A DNA stretch of 49,291 nucleotides from Rhodoflexus caldus (GCF_021206925.1 NZ_JAJPRF010000022.1:1-49291), one strand, 5' to 3'. Positions 7,853 through 15,990 are shown, counted from the first letter of the stretch. Notes: generated by a model from the letters alone, not told the origin. Program-made: numbers and translations.

Positions 7853-8971
7853 CTAATAGGCACTCTTCAAATCTTTGAATTTGGGGTTGAAGCCCATCCC
7901 TTTCAGCTTGTCCGTATCGGCTTTGGCTTGCTCCTTGGTTAGGTAATTGCCAACCATCACCAAGAACGATATGTCGCGGCTGTATTGGTCGGTAAGAATA
8001 AAGATGTTCTCAAATTTGCGGGTCATCAGTTCTTCGCAAAAAGCCTGTGCGCCTTCCAAATCGCGGAACTGGCTGACAATCAGCGACCACTTGTTCTTTT
8101 CTACTTTGGCACCGCGCACATCGTAAAGTTGCGCATCTTTGGGGTCAAAAGCTACATAGGGCTGAAAATAGGATACCGGCTTGGCTACCGAGCCTGTGCT
8201 GTCTTTCAAAGAAAGCATCCAGTCGTGCATCAACACGCGGAATTGCTTGCCTTCCACATCGCCTTTGGCAAAAATATAGTTGGGCATATTTTGGTCGTTT
8301 TTCAACTGGGCAGCACGGCCTCCATTGACCGTATAGGCAGTAATCAGGTAGGTATCGCCCGTCAGTTTCATGGTTTTTGGGGCATTTTCGGGGAGTTTCG
8401 GAATCAGGCGTACAAAGTCCATCTGCCCGTCCATGTTAAAGTCGCCGTAGCTTTCGCTGCCGCTGAATATGCTGGAAAACGAAACCTGCGTAATGGCTTT
8501 GGGGTTGGTGATGTCGTAGAGATTGTAGCAACGGAAGTTACAGGCTTTCCCCACGCAGTCTTCACGAAGGGTGATGATACTCAGATAGTTGCGTCCTAAG
8601 TAGGTGAACTCGTAAATATCCAGATAGTTGCTGACACTTTGGCGGAATACTTTTTCCACATCACAGAAAAACAGGAAGTGCTGATTGTTCAGGTAAACTC
8701 CCGTAGGGTTGGGGTTAAAGAGGGGAGTGTATTGTTCGCCATCTACAAAATAGTGGCGCAGTGTAACTGATGAATTTTTGTAGATGGTAAAAGTTGTATC
8801 ACCCGACATTTTCGGCATATCCGGCACGGGGCGCTTGGTAATTTTAATGGGTTCTTGGCTGAGCCGTTCCAGCGAGTAGATGAAATCGGGTTTGTTTTGA
8901 GCAAATGCTGCCATTTGCAACAGCCAAAAAAACAGCGCCAGCTTTGCACCATTGGGTAATATCTTCATCAT
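7853..8971 (-). CDS. Secreted protein with C-terminal SPOR-like domain
   Basis: Translation probably starts at the ATG at 8971 (or the next codon), giving MMKILPNGAK and a signal peptide ending AAFAQ. The frame is open 12 codons further upstream, to 9007. The central 250 residues are beta-rich, with an EF-hand-like loop FNMDGQMDF and two cysteine clusters (EDCVGKACNFRC) that could form disulfides. The last 75 residues (KWSLIVSQFRD, ISFLVMVGNYLTKEQAK, LKGMGFNPKFKDL) match the SPOR fold, which binds denuded peptidoglycan glycan strands at division septa. I infer a periplasmic, wall-associated role. The central domain was not recognised. It lies 33-69 bp downstream of folP on the same strand. 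Confidence 0.7.
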   Translation of the reverse strand: MMKILPNGAKLALFFWLLQMAAFAQNKPDFIYSLERLSQEPIKITKRPVPDMPKMSGDTTFTIYKNSSVTLRHYFVDGEQYTPLFNPNPTGVYLNNQHFLFFCDVEKVFRQSVSNYLDIYEFTYLGRNYLSIITLREDCVGKACNFRCYNLYDITNPKAITQVSFSSIFSGSESYGDFNMDGQMDFVRLIPKLPENAPKTMKLTGDTYLITAYTVNGGRAAQLKNDQNMPNYIFAKGDVEGKQFRVLMHDWMLSLKDSTGSVAKPVSYFQPYVAFDPKDAQLYDVRGAKVEKNKWSLIVSQFRDLEGAQAFCEELMTRKFENIFILTDQYSRDISFLVMVGNYLTKEQAKADTDKLKGMGFNPKFKDLKSAY

Positions 8972-9040
8972 GATAAAAAGCAGTTTAATAAAGTAAAAAC
9001 GATGCATTACACAAATTTGGGCAAAAATCGGGCAAATTTT

Positions 9041-9895
9041 TTATGAATCGCTTAGCAGACGAATAATCTCGGCCGCAGGCTTTACGTCGTGCACGCGCAG
9101 TATTTGTGCGCCTTGCAAAAGTGCTATTGTGTGGAGTGCCGTAGTGCCGTTTAGGGCTTGCTCGGGCAATGTGCCTAATTTCTTCCAAATCATGGATTTG
9201 CGCGAAATACCGACCAGCAGCGGTTTGTTCAACTGCCTAAACACCGAAAGATTTTTCAGCAGCGCATAGTTTTGCTCCATTGTTTTGGCAAAACCAAAGC
9301 CCGGGTCAATGATGATATCGCGGCAACCCGATTGCTGCAATTGCAAGATTCGCTCCTGAAAAAAGTACATCAGTTCCGTAAAAATATCCTCATAATGAGT
9401 CAGTTGCTGCATGGTTTGCGGGTTGCCGCGCGAGTGCATCAGCACGTAGGGTACGCCCAGTTCTCCCACAGCGGCAAACATGGCGGCATCGGCCTGCCCG
9501 CCCGAAACATCGTTAATCATGTTTGCCCCTTCGCCTACGGCTACCCGTGCAACAGAGGCGCGAAAGGTATCAACGGAAATGATTGCCTGCGGAAATTTTT
9601 TTGCCAGTGCAGCCACAACGGGGCGAACGCGGCTGATTTCTTCCGTTTCGGGCACTTCTGCCGCACCGGGGCGGGTAGAGTAGCCGCCCACATCCAGAAA
9701 ATCAGCACCTTCGCGGAGCATTTGTTCTGCCTGCCGAAGTGCCTCGTCGGTTGCAGAAAATCGGCTGCCGCCATAAAAGGAGTCGGGCGTGATGTTTAAA
9801 ATACCCATGATGCGGGGCTTGTCTAACGACAGCAACCTGCCGTTTATTTGCAGCGTTTGCGGCGGAAAAAAAGCCATGTCTTTCGTTGTTTCCAT
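9041..9895 (-). CDS. folP: Dihydropteroate synthase
   Basis: 284 residues with the standard DHPS landmarks in order: IMGILNITPDSFYGGSRF, the pterin-site EGADFLDVGGYSTRPGA, VSVDTFRASVA-type strand (SVDTFRA), INDVSGG, DPGFGFAKTMEQNY, VGISRKSMI, and a C-terminal LRVHDVKPAAE. The enzyme condenses 6-hydroxymethyl-dihydropterin pyrophosphate with p-aminobenzoate in folate synthesis and is the sulfonamide target. The length matches the family. The ATG at 9895 is only 9 bp from the GTG of the divergent DUF1599 gene; an internal ATG at 9877 is possible. In many Bacteroidota folP is followed by a diadenylate cyclase gene; here the SPOR-domain gene takes that place. Confidence 0.95.
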   Translation of the reverse strand: METTKDMAFFPPQTLQINGRLLSLDKPRIMGILNITPDSFYGGSRFSATDEALRQAEQMLREGADFLDVGGYSTRPGAAEVPETEEISRVRPVVAALAKKFPQAIISVDTFRASVARVAVGEGANMINDVSGGQADAAMFAAVGELGVPYVLMHSRGNPQTMQQLTHYEDIFTELMYFFQERILQLQQSGCRDIIIDPGFGFAKTMEQNYALLKNLSVFRQLNKPLLVGISRKSMIWKKLGTLPEQALNGTTALHTIALLQGAQILRVHDVKPAAEIIRLLSDS

Positions 9896-9904
9896 TAAAT
9901 TTGC

Positions 9905-10483
9905 GTGGAAATTTACACCATCAAAGCATTGTTTGAACAGACTGTCAGAGAATATCGTGCAGTAATAGCTGCCTGCCGCGAATTGTTTGCCAATAAAACA
10001 CGCGACTATGGCACTTCTTGGCGTATTTTGCGCCTCCCTTCACTTACTGACCAGATTTACATCAAGGCCAAACGCATCCGTTCCATTCAGGAAAAAGGCA
10101 CGCAAAAAATCAATGAAAGCATCAGCGGTGAATTTGTGGCAATAGTCAATTACGGGCTTATTGCACTTATGCAAAGCCGTTATGATGCGCATACAACGCT
10201 GGATTTGCCATTGGAAACGGCTCTTGCCGATTACGACCGCGCCGTTGCCGAAACGCTGGACTTGCTAATGGCAAAAAACCATGACTACGGCGAGGCATGG
10301 CGCGAGATGCGCGTGTCGAGCATAACGGATATCATTCTGATGAAGTTGCTCAGAATCAAGCAGATAGAAGACAATCAAGGCAAAACGCTTGTCTCCGAAG
10401 GGGTAGAAGCCAATTACAGAGATATTGTCAATTACTCGGTTTATGCCCTGATTCTGATAGGCTTTCCTGAAAATAAATCCTGA
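9905..10483 (+). CDS. DUF1599 protein with internal tandem duplication
   Basis: A 192-residue protein. Two halves resemble each other. In the first, NKTRDYGTSWRILRLPSLTD is followed by IYIKAKRIRSIQ and IVNYGLIALM. In the second, AKNHDYGEAWREMRVSSITD is followed by ILMKLLRIKQIE and IVNYSVYALI. The DYGxxW, T-D, and IVNY motifs recur at the same spacing, which is the DUF1599 (PF07659) layout. In Bacteroidota it is commonly encoded between folP and a DoxX-like gene, exactly as here. All-helical and cytoplasmic by composition; biochemical role unknown. The start is GTG; no in-frame ATG occurs before residue 90. It heads a six-gene operon, with 5 bp to the DoxX-like gene. Confidence 0.85.
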   Translation: MEIYTIKALFEQTVREYRAVIAACRELFANKTRDYGTSWRILRLPSLTDQIYIKAKRIRSIQEKGTQKINESISGEFVAIVNYGLIALMQSRYDAHTTLDLPLETALADYDRAVAETLDLLMAKNHDYGEAWREMRVSSITDIILMKLLRIKQIEDNQGKTLVSEGVEANYRDIVNYSVYALILIGFPENKS

Positions 10484-10488
10484 TAGAA

Positions 10489-11583
10489 ATGCACTACGTT
10501 AATTTGATTGTCCGTTGGCTGGTTGGTGGCCTGTTTATCTTTTCGGGGCTGATAAAAATTAACGACCCCGTAGGTACAGCGATTAAGTTGGAAGAATATT
10601 TTGAGGTTTTTTCAACAGATTTCGCATCGTTTTTTCACGCTTTTATCCCGTACGCACTGCCGTTGGCTGTATTTCTTTGCGTATTGGAAGTTGCTTTGGG
10701 TATTGCCTTGCTCATCGGCTATAAAATGCGCCTCACGCTGCTGTGGCTGTTGGGGTTGATTATATTCTTTACTTTCCTGACGTTTTATTCTGCCTATTTC
10801 AATAAAGTTACTGACTGCGGCTGTTTTGGCGATGCCATCAAGCTCAACCCTTGGCAATCCTTTACTAAGGATGTTGTGCTGTTGGTGTTGATTGGCTGGC
10901 TGGCCGCACAGTGGAAGCAATGGGACAATTCGGCTACCCGCTTGCAAACGGCAATAGCAATTACAGCCACATTTATTTCGTTCGGCATAGCCTATTATGC
11001 CATAGCGCACCTGCCTTTTATTGACTTCCGCAACTACAAGGTAGGCAATAACATCCCTGCGTTAATGAAGCCGCAAGAGCCTTGCCGCTATGTGTACATT
11101 ATGGAAAAAGACGGAAAACAGGTTGCCCTGACCGAATATCCGACCGACCCTTCCTACAAATTGGTGCAGATGGTGGCCGAAAATGAAGCAACCTGCAAAC
11201 CCAAAATTTTGGATTACAACATTTGGGACGACAAAGGCAATGACATGACGCAAAGTACTTTTGAGGGCAATAAACTGATTGTGGTAGTGCGCGACGTAAA
11301 AAAGGCTTCCATGGGCGCATTCCCTGCCATTAACCAACTGATTGCCCAATCAGATAAATCGGTTGAAGCCATTGCACTTACTTCGTCCGCACAGGCCGAT
11401 TTTGAAATATTCCGGCATGAAGTACAATTGGCAATTCCTTATTATTTTGCGGATGGAACAGTACTGAAAACCATTATGCGCTCCGACCCGGGCATTTTTC
11501 TGATGAAAAACGGTACTGTTGTCGGTAAATGGCATTACAACGATGTGCCCGATGCGGCAACCGTTCAATCTTTGCTCAAATAG
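10489..11583 (+). CDS. DoxX-like membrane protein with CGCFGD motif and C-terminal soluble domain
   Basis: A 364-residue protein. The first 170 residues carry about five membrane segments in DoxX/MauE-like order, starting VRWLVGGLFIFSGLIKI, with DCGCFGD (C110, C112) after the third segment. That motif is typical of MauE-type proteins that support disulfide chemistry in partner proteins. Residues 185-364 form a soluble, probably periplasmic part with PCRYVYIMEK and a thioredoxin-like end (IFLMKNGTVVGKWHYNDVP). The family is the BT_3928-type fusion known next to DUF1599. It lies 5 bp after the DUF1599 gene and 6 bp before the permease gene. I infer a role in periplasmic thiol or quinone-linked redox; not demonstrated. 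Confidence 0.82.
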   Translation: MHYVNLIVRWLVGGLFIFSGLIKINDPVGTAIKLEEYFEVFSTDFASFFHAFIPYALPLAVFLCVLEVALGIALLIGYKMRLTLLWLLGLIIFFTFLTFYSAYFNKVTDCGCFGDAIKLNPWQSFTKDVVLLVLIGWLAAQWKQWDNSATRLQTAIAITATFISFGIAYYAIAHLPFIDFRNYKVGNNIPALMKPQEPCRYVYIMEKDGKQVALTEYPTDPSYKLVQMVAENEATCKPKILDYNIWDDKGNDMTQSTFEGNKLIVVVRDVKKASMGAFPAINQLIAQSDKSVEAIALTSSAQADFEIFRHEVQLAIPYYFADGTVLKTIMRSDPGIFLMKNGTVVGKWHYNDVPDAATVQSLLK

Positions 11584-11589
11584 GCATCT

Positions 11590-12645
11590 ATGCTGAAATA
11601 CATTCTATGGCGGTTTTTCTCGGGCTTTCTGGTCATCCTTGGGGTGATTGTGATTGTTTTTTTCATTTTCCACGTATTGCCCGGAAACCCTGTAGACAGC
11701 CTTCTGGGGCGCGATAAGTCCGAAGAAACACGACAGCGCATCATGCGCGAGTACCGCTTTGACCGCCCTGTTCATGAGCAACTCATCCTGTACCTGAACG
11801 ACCTTTCGCCTGTATCCGTTCATTGGCGCGTTGAACATCATCGCAAAAAGTTTGATTACATAGAACTCATGCCAATTGGCGAGGATAAAATGCTGGTTGC
11901 CAAACTGCCTTACTTTGGGCATTCCATCTCGCGGGGCAGGCGTGTGATAGATATTTTGCTGGAAGATATTGAGGGGACACTCTGGCTAGCATCTGCTGCT
12001 ATGCTGTTTGCATCGCTGGTAGGTATTGGCATGGGTATGGTGGGAGCGCTTAACCAAGGCAGCAGGTTAGACAAAATTATTTTAAGTGTTTCTGTATTAG
12101 GCATTTCTACGCCTTCCTTTATTACGGCCATCCTTGTTCAGTTGCTGTTTGCTTATTATTGGGCAGACTGGACAGGGCTGGAACTGCAAGGCTCTCTCGT
12201 TATCAAAACTGAATACGGCCGCGAATATCATTTCAAAAATCTGATTTTGCCTGCTCTGACGCTGGGCGTGCGGCCCATGTCAATCATCATGCAACTGACG
12301 CGCAGTTCGTTAATTGAAGTCATGTCGCAGGATTATATCCGCACGGCGCGGGCCAAAGGCGTACCCAAACACCTGATTATTCTCAAACATGCACTCAAAA
12401 ATGCGCTCAACCCCGTAATTACGGCAGTTACGGGCTGGCTGGCATCGCTGATGGCAGGGGCGTTCTTCGTTGAGTTCATATTCAAGTATCGGGGGCTTGG
12501 TTTTGATACCATGCAAGCCGTCAGCGATAAGGATTTTCCTATTGTGATGGGTTCTACAATCGTGGTTGCTTCTTTTTTCGTGCTGGTGAATATTGTGGTA
12601 GATGTTTTGTATGCCTATTTAGACCCTCGCATCAAGTTAAAGTAA
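11590..12645 (+). CDS. ABC transporter permease, DppB/OppB-like
   Basis: A 351-residue permease of the binding-protein-dependent type. The N-terminus KYILWRFFSGFLVILGVIVI and the HVLPGNPVD segment are hallmarks of DppB/OppB. A soluble insertion (about residues 45-120) precedes five more helices. The EAA loop is visible as DYIRTARAKGVPKHLIILKHALKNA, the ATPase contact, shown here only by position (about residues 247-270). It ends with LDPRIKLK. Peptides or nickel are typical cargoes. No second permease, ATPase or binding protein is encoded nearby, so it is either an orphan or works with subunits elsewhere. It lies in the DUF1599 operon, and its stop is immediately followed by the next ATG. Confidence 0.88.
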   Translation: MLKYILWRFFSGFLVILGVIVIVFFIFHVLPGNPVDSLLGRDKSEETRQRIMREYRFDRPVHEQLILYLNDLSPVSVHWRVEHHRKKFDYIELMPIGEDKMLVAKLPYFGHSISRGRRVIDILLEDIEGTLWLASAAMLFASLVGIGMGMVGALNQGSRLDKIILSVSVLGISTPSFITAILVQLLFAYYWADWTGLELQGSLVIKTEYGREYHFKNLILPALTLGVRPMSIIMQLTRSSLIEVMSQDYIRTARAKGVPKHLIILKHALKNALNPVITAVTGWLASLMAGAFFVEFIFKYRGLGFDTMQAVSDKDFPIVMGSTIVVASFFVLVNIVVDVLYAYLDPRIKLK

Positions 12646-13632
12646 ATGTTAGCCCATCCTTTCATTATTGCATTACTGCTTACTCAGATTTCGGTAGCTG
12701 TTATCGTTACCTATGCTGCGTGGAAGGGCATATATGCACTGCGCCATTGGTCAGCCTCATCTTTTGCGGCGCAGCAACTGACATTGGAGCGCGAAAACTA
12801 TTTGTTAGGAGCTATCGTGCAAGTAGCGGTAGGGGCACAAATCGTGAGCCTTGCATTGTTCGTCTGGCTGATTAACAGCTACCTACCCGACCTGATACGC
12901 GGCGCTATGTGTGGTGCGGGCGCATTGGAAGCCAACGAGTACGGTTATCCGCTACTCTACATTAAAACAATCACCTTGCCGCTGTATGCGTTTTATCTGT
13001 TGCTGCAATTTGCTGATAATCAGGCGCCGGACTATCCGCTGACACCTTTCAAATACTATTTTCTGCTGCCGGTAGTAGCGGCCATCCTCGCGGAAACATG
13101 GCTGATGACCTCCTATTTTTTCCGACTGTCTCCCGATGTAATTGTTACCTGTTGCAGTGTGGACTTTCTGACATCTCCTTCGCCTGCTGCTGCCTTTTTG
13201 TCATCAGGTAACTTTTTGCAGATTGCCTTGTGGGCATGGGGCATTACGGGGGCTTTGCTTGTGGCTGCCGACTGGCGCAAGCCTTTTCTGCCGCTGTGGC
13301 TGCACGGACTTTTAATTTTGGCATTTGTTGCATTAAGCCTGTACACGCTCAAATATTTCTTTGTGAAGTACATTTACGGGCTGCCGTCGCATTTATGTCT
13401 TTTTGACCTCTTTTTGCCGCATCATCACTACATCGGTTATGTGCTGTTTTTGTTGTATTATATCCTGATTATCAGCATGATGCTGTCAATTGCCATGCCT
13501 GTTTTGCAAAAGCGAGTACGCCAAACGCTGCCATCTATGCAGTTGTGGGTAAATCTTCGGCTTGTGGCATTGTTATTGAGTTTGTTAATACCGTTGGCTT
13601 ATCGTGTGCTTTGGCCGCACGGAACATTGTAA
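12646..13632 (+). CDS. Polytopic membrane protein with conserved-looking cysteine motifs, unknown function
   Basis: A 328-residue protein with about seven or eight predicted membrane helices. Three cysteine-bearing motifs sit between helices: RGAMCGAGALEANEYG (C89), VTCCSVDFL (C169, C170) and LPSHLCLFDLFLPHHHYIGY (C251, with a HHH cluster). The spacing of single and paired cysteines on loops suggests metal (perhaps copper or haem) handling or thiol redox on one membrane face. I do not recognise a named family. The ATG directly abuts the stop of the permease gene, and 26 bp downstream lies a TlpA-like thioredoxin lipoprotein. That neighbour supports an extracytoplasmic redox role, but this remains inference. 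Confidence 0.75.
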   Translation: MLAHPFIIALLLTQISVAVIVTYAAWKGIYALRHWSASSFAAQQLTLERENYLLGAIVQVAVGAQIVSLALFVWLINSYLPDLIRGAMCGAGALEANEYGYPLLYIKTITLPLYAFYLLLQFADNQAPDYPLTPFKYYFLLPVVAAILAETWLMTSYFFRLSPDVIVTCCSVDFLTSPSPAAAFLSSGNFLQIALWAWGITGALLVAADWRKPFLPLWLHGLLILAFVALSLYTLKYFFVKYIYGLPSHLCLFDLFLPHHHYIGYVLFLLYYILIISMMLSIAMPVLQKRVRQTLPSMQLWVNLRLVALLLSLLIPLAYRVLWPHGTL

Positions 13633-13658
13633 TACATTTTTACCCAAATCTTATTCTT

Positions 13659-14225
13659 ATGTTTTTCAAGTATGCAATCACTATTTTAGGCGCATTTTGG
13701 CTGAGCGCCTGCGAACCTTCCGAAACCAATGCAAACCAAGCGGTTAGTACAAGTGAGTCGGAAGCAACTGCGTCCGCTGCGCTGTCCGATGATATCAAAT
13801 TCATCAATCCGATGAATGCGGAGGGTAAACCCAAATCTTTTGATGAACTCATCAGCGAATTTAAGGGCAAGGTGGTTTATGTGGATTTTTGGGCTTCGTG
13901 GTGCGGTCCCTGCCGTCAGCAATTCCCATATTCCAAAGAATTACACCAACAGTTGAACGGCAAAGACGTAGTTTTTCTGTATATTTCTTTTGATGACAGT
14001 GAAAATGCTTGGCGCAAGGCAGTAGAAAAATTTGCCATGCCCGGCTATCACATCCTGCCAACCGACGAGCAAAAACAGGCATTCTATAATCGTTTTCAAG
14101 TGAGTGGTATTCCCCGCTACATGCTGATTGACAAAACGGGCAAAGTAGCCGATGACAACGCCAAACGCCCCAGCAGCAAAGAAGGCCTGATAAAGGATAT
14201 TGAAAAATTACTTGCAAAAAGCTGA
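13659..14225 (+). CDS. TlpA-like thioredoxin lipoprotein
   Basis: The ATG at 13659 is chosen because it starts a lipoprotein signal, MFFKYAITILGAFWLSAC (lipidated C18); the frame is open further upstream but overlaps the previous gene. The 188-residue product then has a low-complexity Ser/Glu/Ala linker and a thioredoxin domain with FWASWCGPCRQQFP (C82/C85) and the cis-Pro region GIPRYMLIDKTGK. TlpA/ResA-type proteins keep periplasmic cysteines reduced, for example in cytochrome c or copper-site assembly. The neighbours upstream are the cysteine-motif membrane protein and, two genes before it, the CGCFGD DoxX-like protein. The next ATG lies 1 bp after its stop. Confidence 0.88.
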   Translation: MFFKYAITILGAFWLSACEPSETNANQAVSTSESEATASAALSDDIKFINPMNAEGKPKSFDELISEFKGKVVYVDFWASWCGPCRQQFPYSKELHQQLNGKDVVFLYISFDDSENAWRKAVEKFAMPGYHILPTDEQKQAFYNRFQVSGIPRYMLIDKTGKVADDNAKRPSSKEGLIKDIEKLLAKS

Positions 14226-14226
14226 T

Positions 14227-15084
14227 ATGCGTAAATTACTCGTTCTGCTTTTATTCATTGTCGGGCAGCGCGTGTTATGGGCACAAAACCCTGAACACAC
14301 GCTGCTCTGGCGTATTTCGGGGAATGGGTTAGCCAAAAACTCCTACCTTTTCGGTACCATTCACGCCATTTGCAGCGATGATTTTTTTCTGCCGGAAGCT
14401 GCTGAAAAAGCACTTGCGGAAAGCGAACAACTGGCGCTGGAATTAGACATGGACGACCCGATGATGCTTTTGCAGGTGCAGCAAAGCATGATTATGCCCA
14501 ACGGCGGGCACCTGAAAAAATTACTGCCCGAAACCGACTACGAACGCCTCAACCGATTCTTCAAAGATTCGGTTAAAATGGATTTGAGCCTGTTGGGAAT
14601 GATGAAGCCCATGGCACTTTCAGCCCTGATGTATCCCCGACTGATGAGTTGCCAGACTGTTTCCTACGAAATGAAACTGATGGGGATGGCAAAAAAGCAA
14701 AACAAAGAAGTCATCGGCATGGAAACCGTCGCCGACCAGTTGAAAGTATTTGATGCCATTCCATTGGAGACCCAAGCCAAAATGTTGGTGGAAATGCTGG
14801 ATAGCTACGGGAAACAAGCAAACGAAATGCAGGCGTTAATAGCCACTTACAAAAAGCAGGATATTAACGCACTGTACGAAAACATTAAAAAGTCTTCGTT
14901 TGGTGCAGAGCAGTTTGAGGAAGTACTGCTTACCAATCGCAACCGCGCATGGATTGATAAAATCACCCGATTGAGCAACGAAAAGGCAGTCTTTTATGCC
15001 GTAGGTGCGGGGCACTTGGGGGGCAGCAGCGGCGTGATTGCACTGTTGCGCAACAAAGGCTTTACCGTAGAACCGGTTAAGTAA
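14227..15084 (+). CDS. TraB/GumN family secreted protein
   Basis: The ATG at 14227 starts a signal peptide (MRKLLVLLLFIVGQ...VLWAQ). The 285-residue product carries the TraB/GumN signature: YLFGTIHAICSDDFFLP with GTIH near the N-terminus, ALELDMDDP, and a C-terminal FYAVGAGHLGGSSGVIALLRNKGFTVE with the GxGHL motif. The conserved His and Glu residues of this superfamily have led to proposals of a metalloprotease-like (Tiki/EreA-related) fold. The substrate is unknown. The export signal indicates the periplasm or outer membrane. It is the last gene of the 9905-15084 operon, with a strong terminator 31 bp beyond its stop. Confidence 0.88.
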   Translation: MRKLLVLLLFIVGQRVLWAQNPEHTLLWRISGNGLAKNSYLFGTIHAICSDDFFLPEAAEKALAESEQLALELDMDDPMMLLQVQQSMIMPNGGHLKKLLPETDYERLNRFFKDSVKMDLSLLGMMKPMALSALMYPRLMSCQTVSYEMKLMGMAKKQNKEVIGMETVADQLKVFDAIPLETQAKMLVEMLDSYGKQANEMQALIATYKKQDINALYENIKKSSFGAEQFEEVLLTNRNRAWIDKITRLSNEKAVFYAVGAGHLGGSSGVIALLRNKGFTVEPVK

Positions 15085-15115
15085 ACCCTGCTGTCAGGAA
15101 CGAACGACATTTGTG

Positions 15116-15142
15116 AAATCAACCCTTAGGGTTGATTTTTTT
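15116..15142 (+). terminator. Intrinsic terminator after the DUF1599-TraB operon
   Basis: A perfect 10-bp stem, AAATCAACCC (15116-15125) and GGGTTGATTT (15129-15138), with a 3-nt loop and a T run to 15142. It lies 31 bp after the TraB-family stop. Confidence 0.85.
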
Positions 15143-15248
15143 AATTGATACAGTATTTTGTTTATAAATCACCAATAATCAATTGCTTGTAGCCCAATTC
15201 GCCTTTTGACTGACAGCCTCAAACTATAATTAACACCGTACAGGCGAA

Positions 15249-15956
15249 TCAAACTTGCGTAAGCCTGCGGAAAACATCTTCTAAACTGGCGTTGGCAGTC
15301 AGTTCGCTAACGGGCGAATCGGCAACTATTTTACCAAGGTTGATGATGACCGCCCGATGGCAAATGGCCTGTACTTCCTGCATGATGTGGGTGGATAGAA
15401 TCACCGTTTTGTCTTGTGCCGTAGAAAGAATCAGTTGGCGTATTTCGGTAATTTGATTGGGGTCTAAACCTGTTGTGGGTTCGTCCAAAATCAGAACAGG
15501 CGGATTGTGAATCAGTGCCTGAGCCAATCCTACGCGCTGCCTGTAACCTTTTGAAAGTGCGCCTGTTTTTTTGTGCTGTTCCCGCTCCAAACCGCAACGG
15601 TCAATCATTTCATCCACACGGCTTTGCAAAAGCGCACCTTTTAGTCCATATAATTTACCGGCAAATTCAAGATGTTCGCGCACGTACATGTCCAAATAGA
15701 GTGGGTTGTGTTCGGGCAAATAACCGATGCGCTTTTTTACTTCGGCCGCTTGTTGCGCCACATCAAAGCCACAGACTTCTGCCTTGCCCGATGTTGCCGG
15801 GAGGTAGCCCGTAATGATTTTCATTGTGGTGGACTTGCCTGCGCCATTCGGCCCCAGAAAGCCAATAATCTCTCCTTTGCCACACGTAAAGGATACTTCA
15901 TTTACAGCTAACTGACTTCCGTATTGCTTCGTAAGTGCGGAAACGACTACTGACAT
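15249..15956 (-). CDS. GldA-like ABC transporter ATP-binding protein
   Basis: The ATG at 15956 (MSVVVSALTKQYG) gives 235 residues; six more codons are open upstream. Walker A is GPNGAGKST, the signature is SKGYRQRVGLA, Walker B is LILDEPTTGLDPNQ, and the switch is STH. YLPEHNPLYLDMYVREHLEF and SKGYRQRVGLAQALIHNPPV are very close to the gliding-motility ATPase GldA. GldA, as I recall it, is about 300 residues, so this copy appears to lack the C-terminal region after ASLEDVFRRL. No GldF/GldG permease genes are adjacent. It may be GldA itself in a shortened form or another ABC-2-type exporter ATPase. A TAAGTTTG box lies at 15979-15972 on the same strand, 15 bp before the ATG. Confidence 0.85.
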   Translation of the reverse strand: MSVVVSALTKQYGSQLAVNEVSFTCGKGEIIGFLGPNGAGKSTTMKIITGYLPATSGKAEVCGFDVAQQAAEVKKRIGYLPEHNPLYLDMYVREHLEFAGKLYGLKGALLQSRVDEMIDRCGLEREQHKKTGALSKGYRQRVGLAQALIHNPPVLILDEPTTGLDPNQITEIRQLILSTAQDKTVILSTHIMQEVQAICHRAVIINLGKIVADSPVSELTANASLEDVFRRLTQV

Positions 15957-15990
15957 ACCTGTGTGTTTCCACAAACTTAAAGAAATGCGA

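Noticed and set aside
7851-7861. GCCTAATAGGC palindrome at the end of the SPOR-domain gene
   Set aside because: Short, overlaps the stop codon and has no T run; not enough for a terminator or operator call.
7985-8599. Long plus-strand frame opposite the SPOR-domain gene
   Set aside because: Antisense shadow; the minus-strand protein has a signal peptide and domain, this one has neither.
9896-9903. TAAATTTG as a normal promoter box for the DUF1599 gene
   Set aside because: It ends 1 bp before the GTG and has no TTG at the right distance, so it cannot serve a leadered transcript; kept only as part of the leaderless question.
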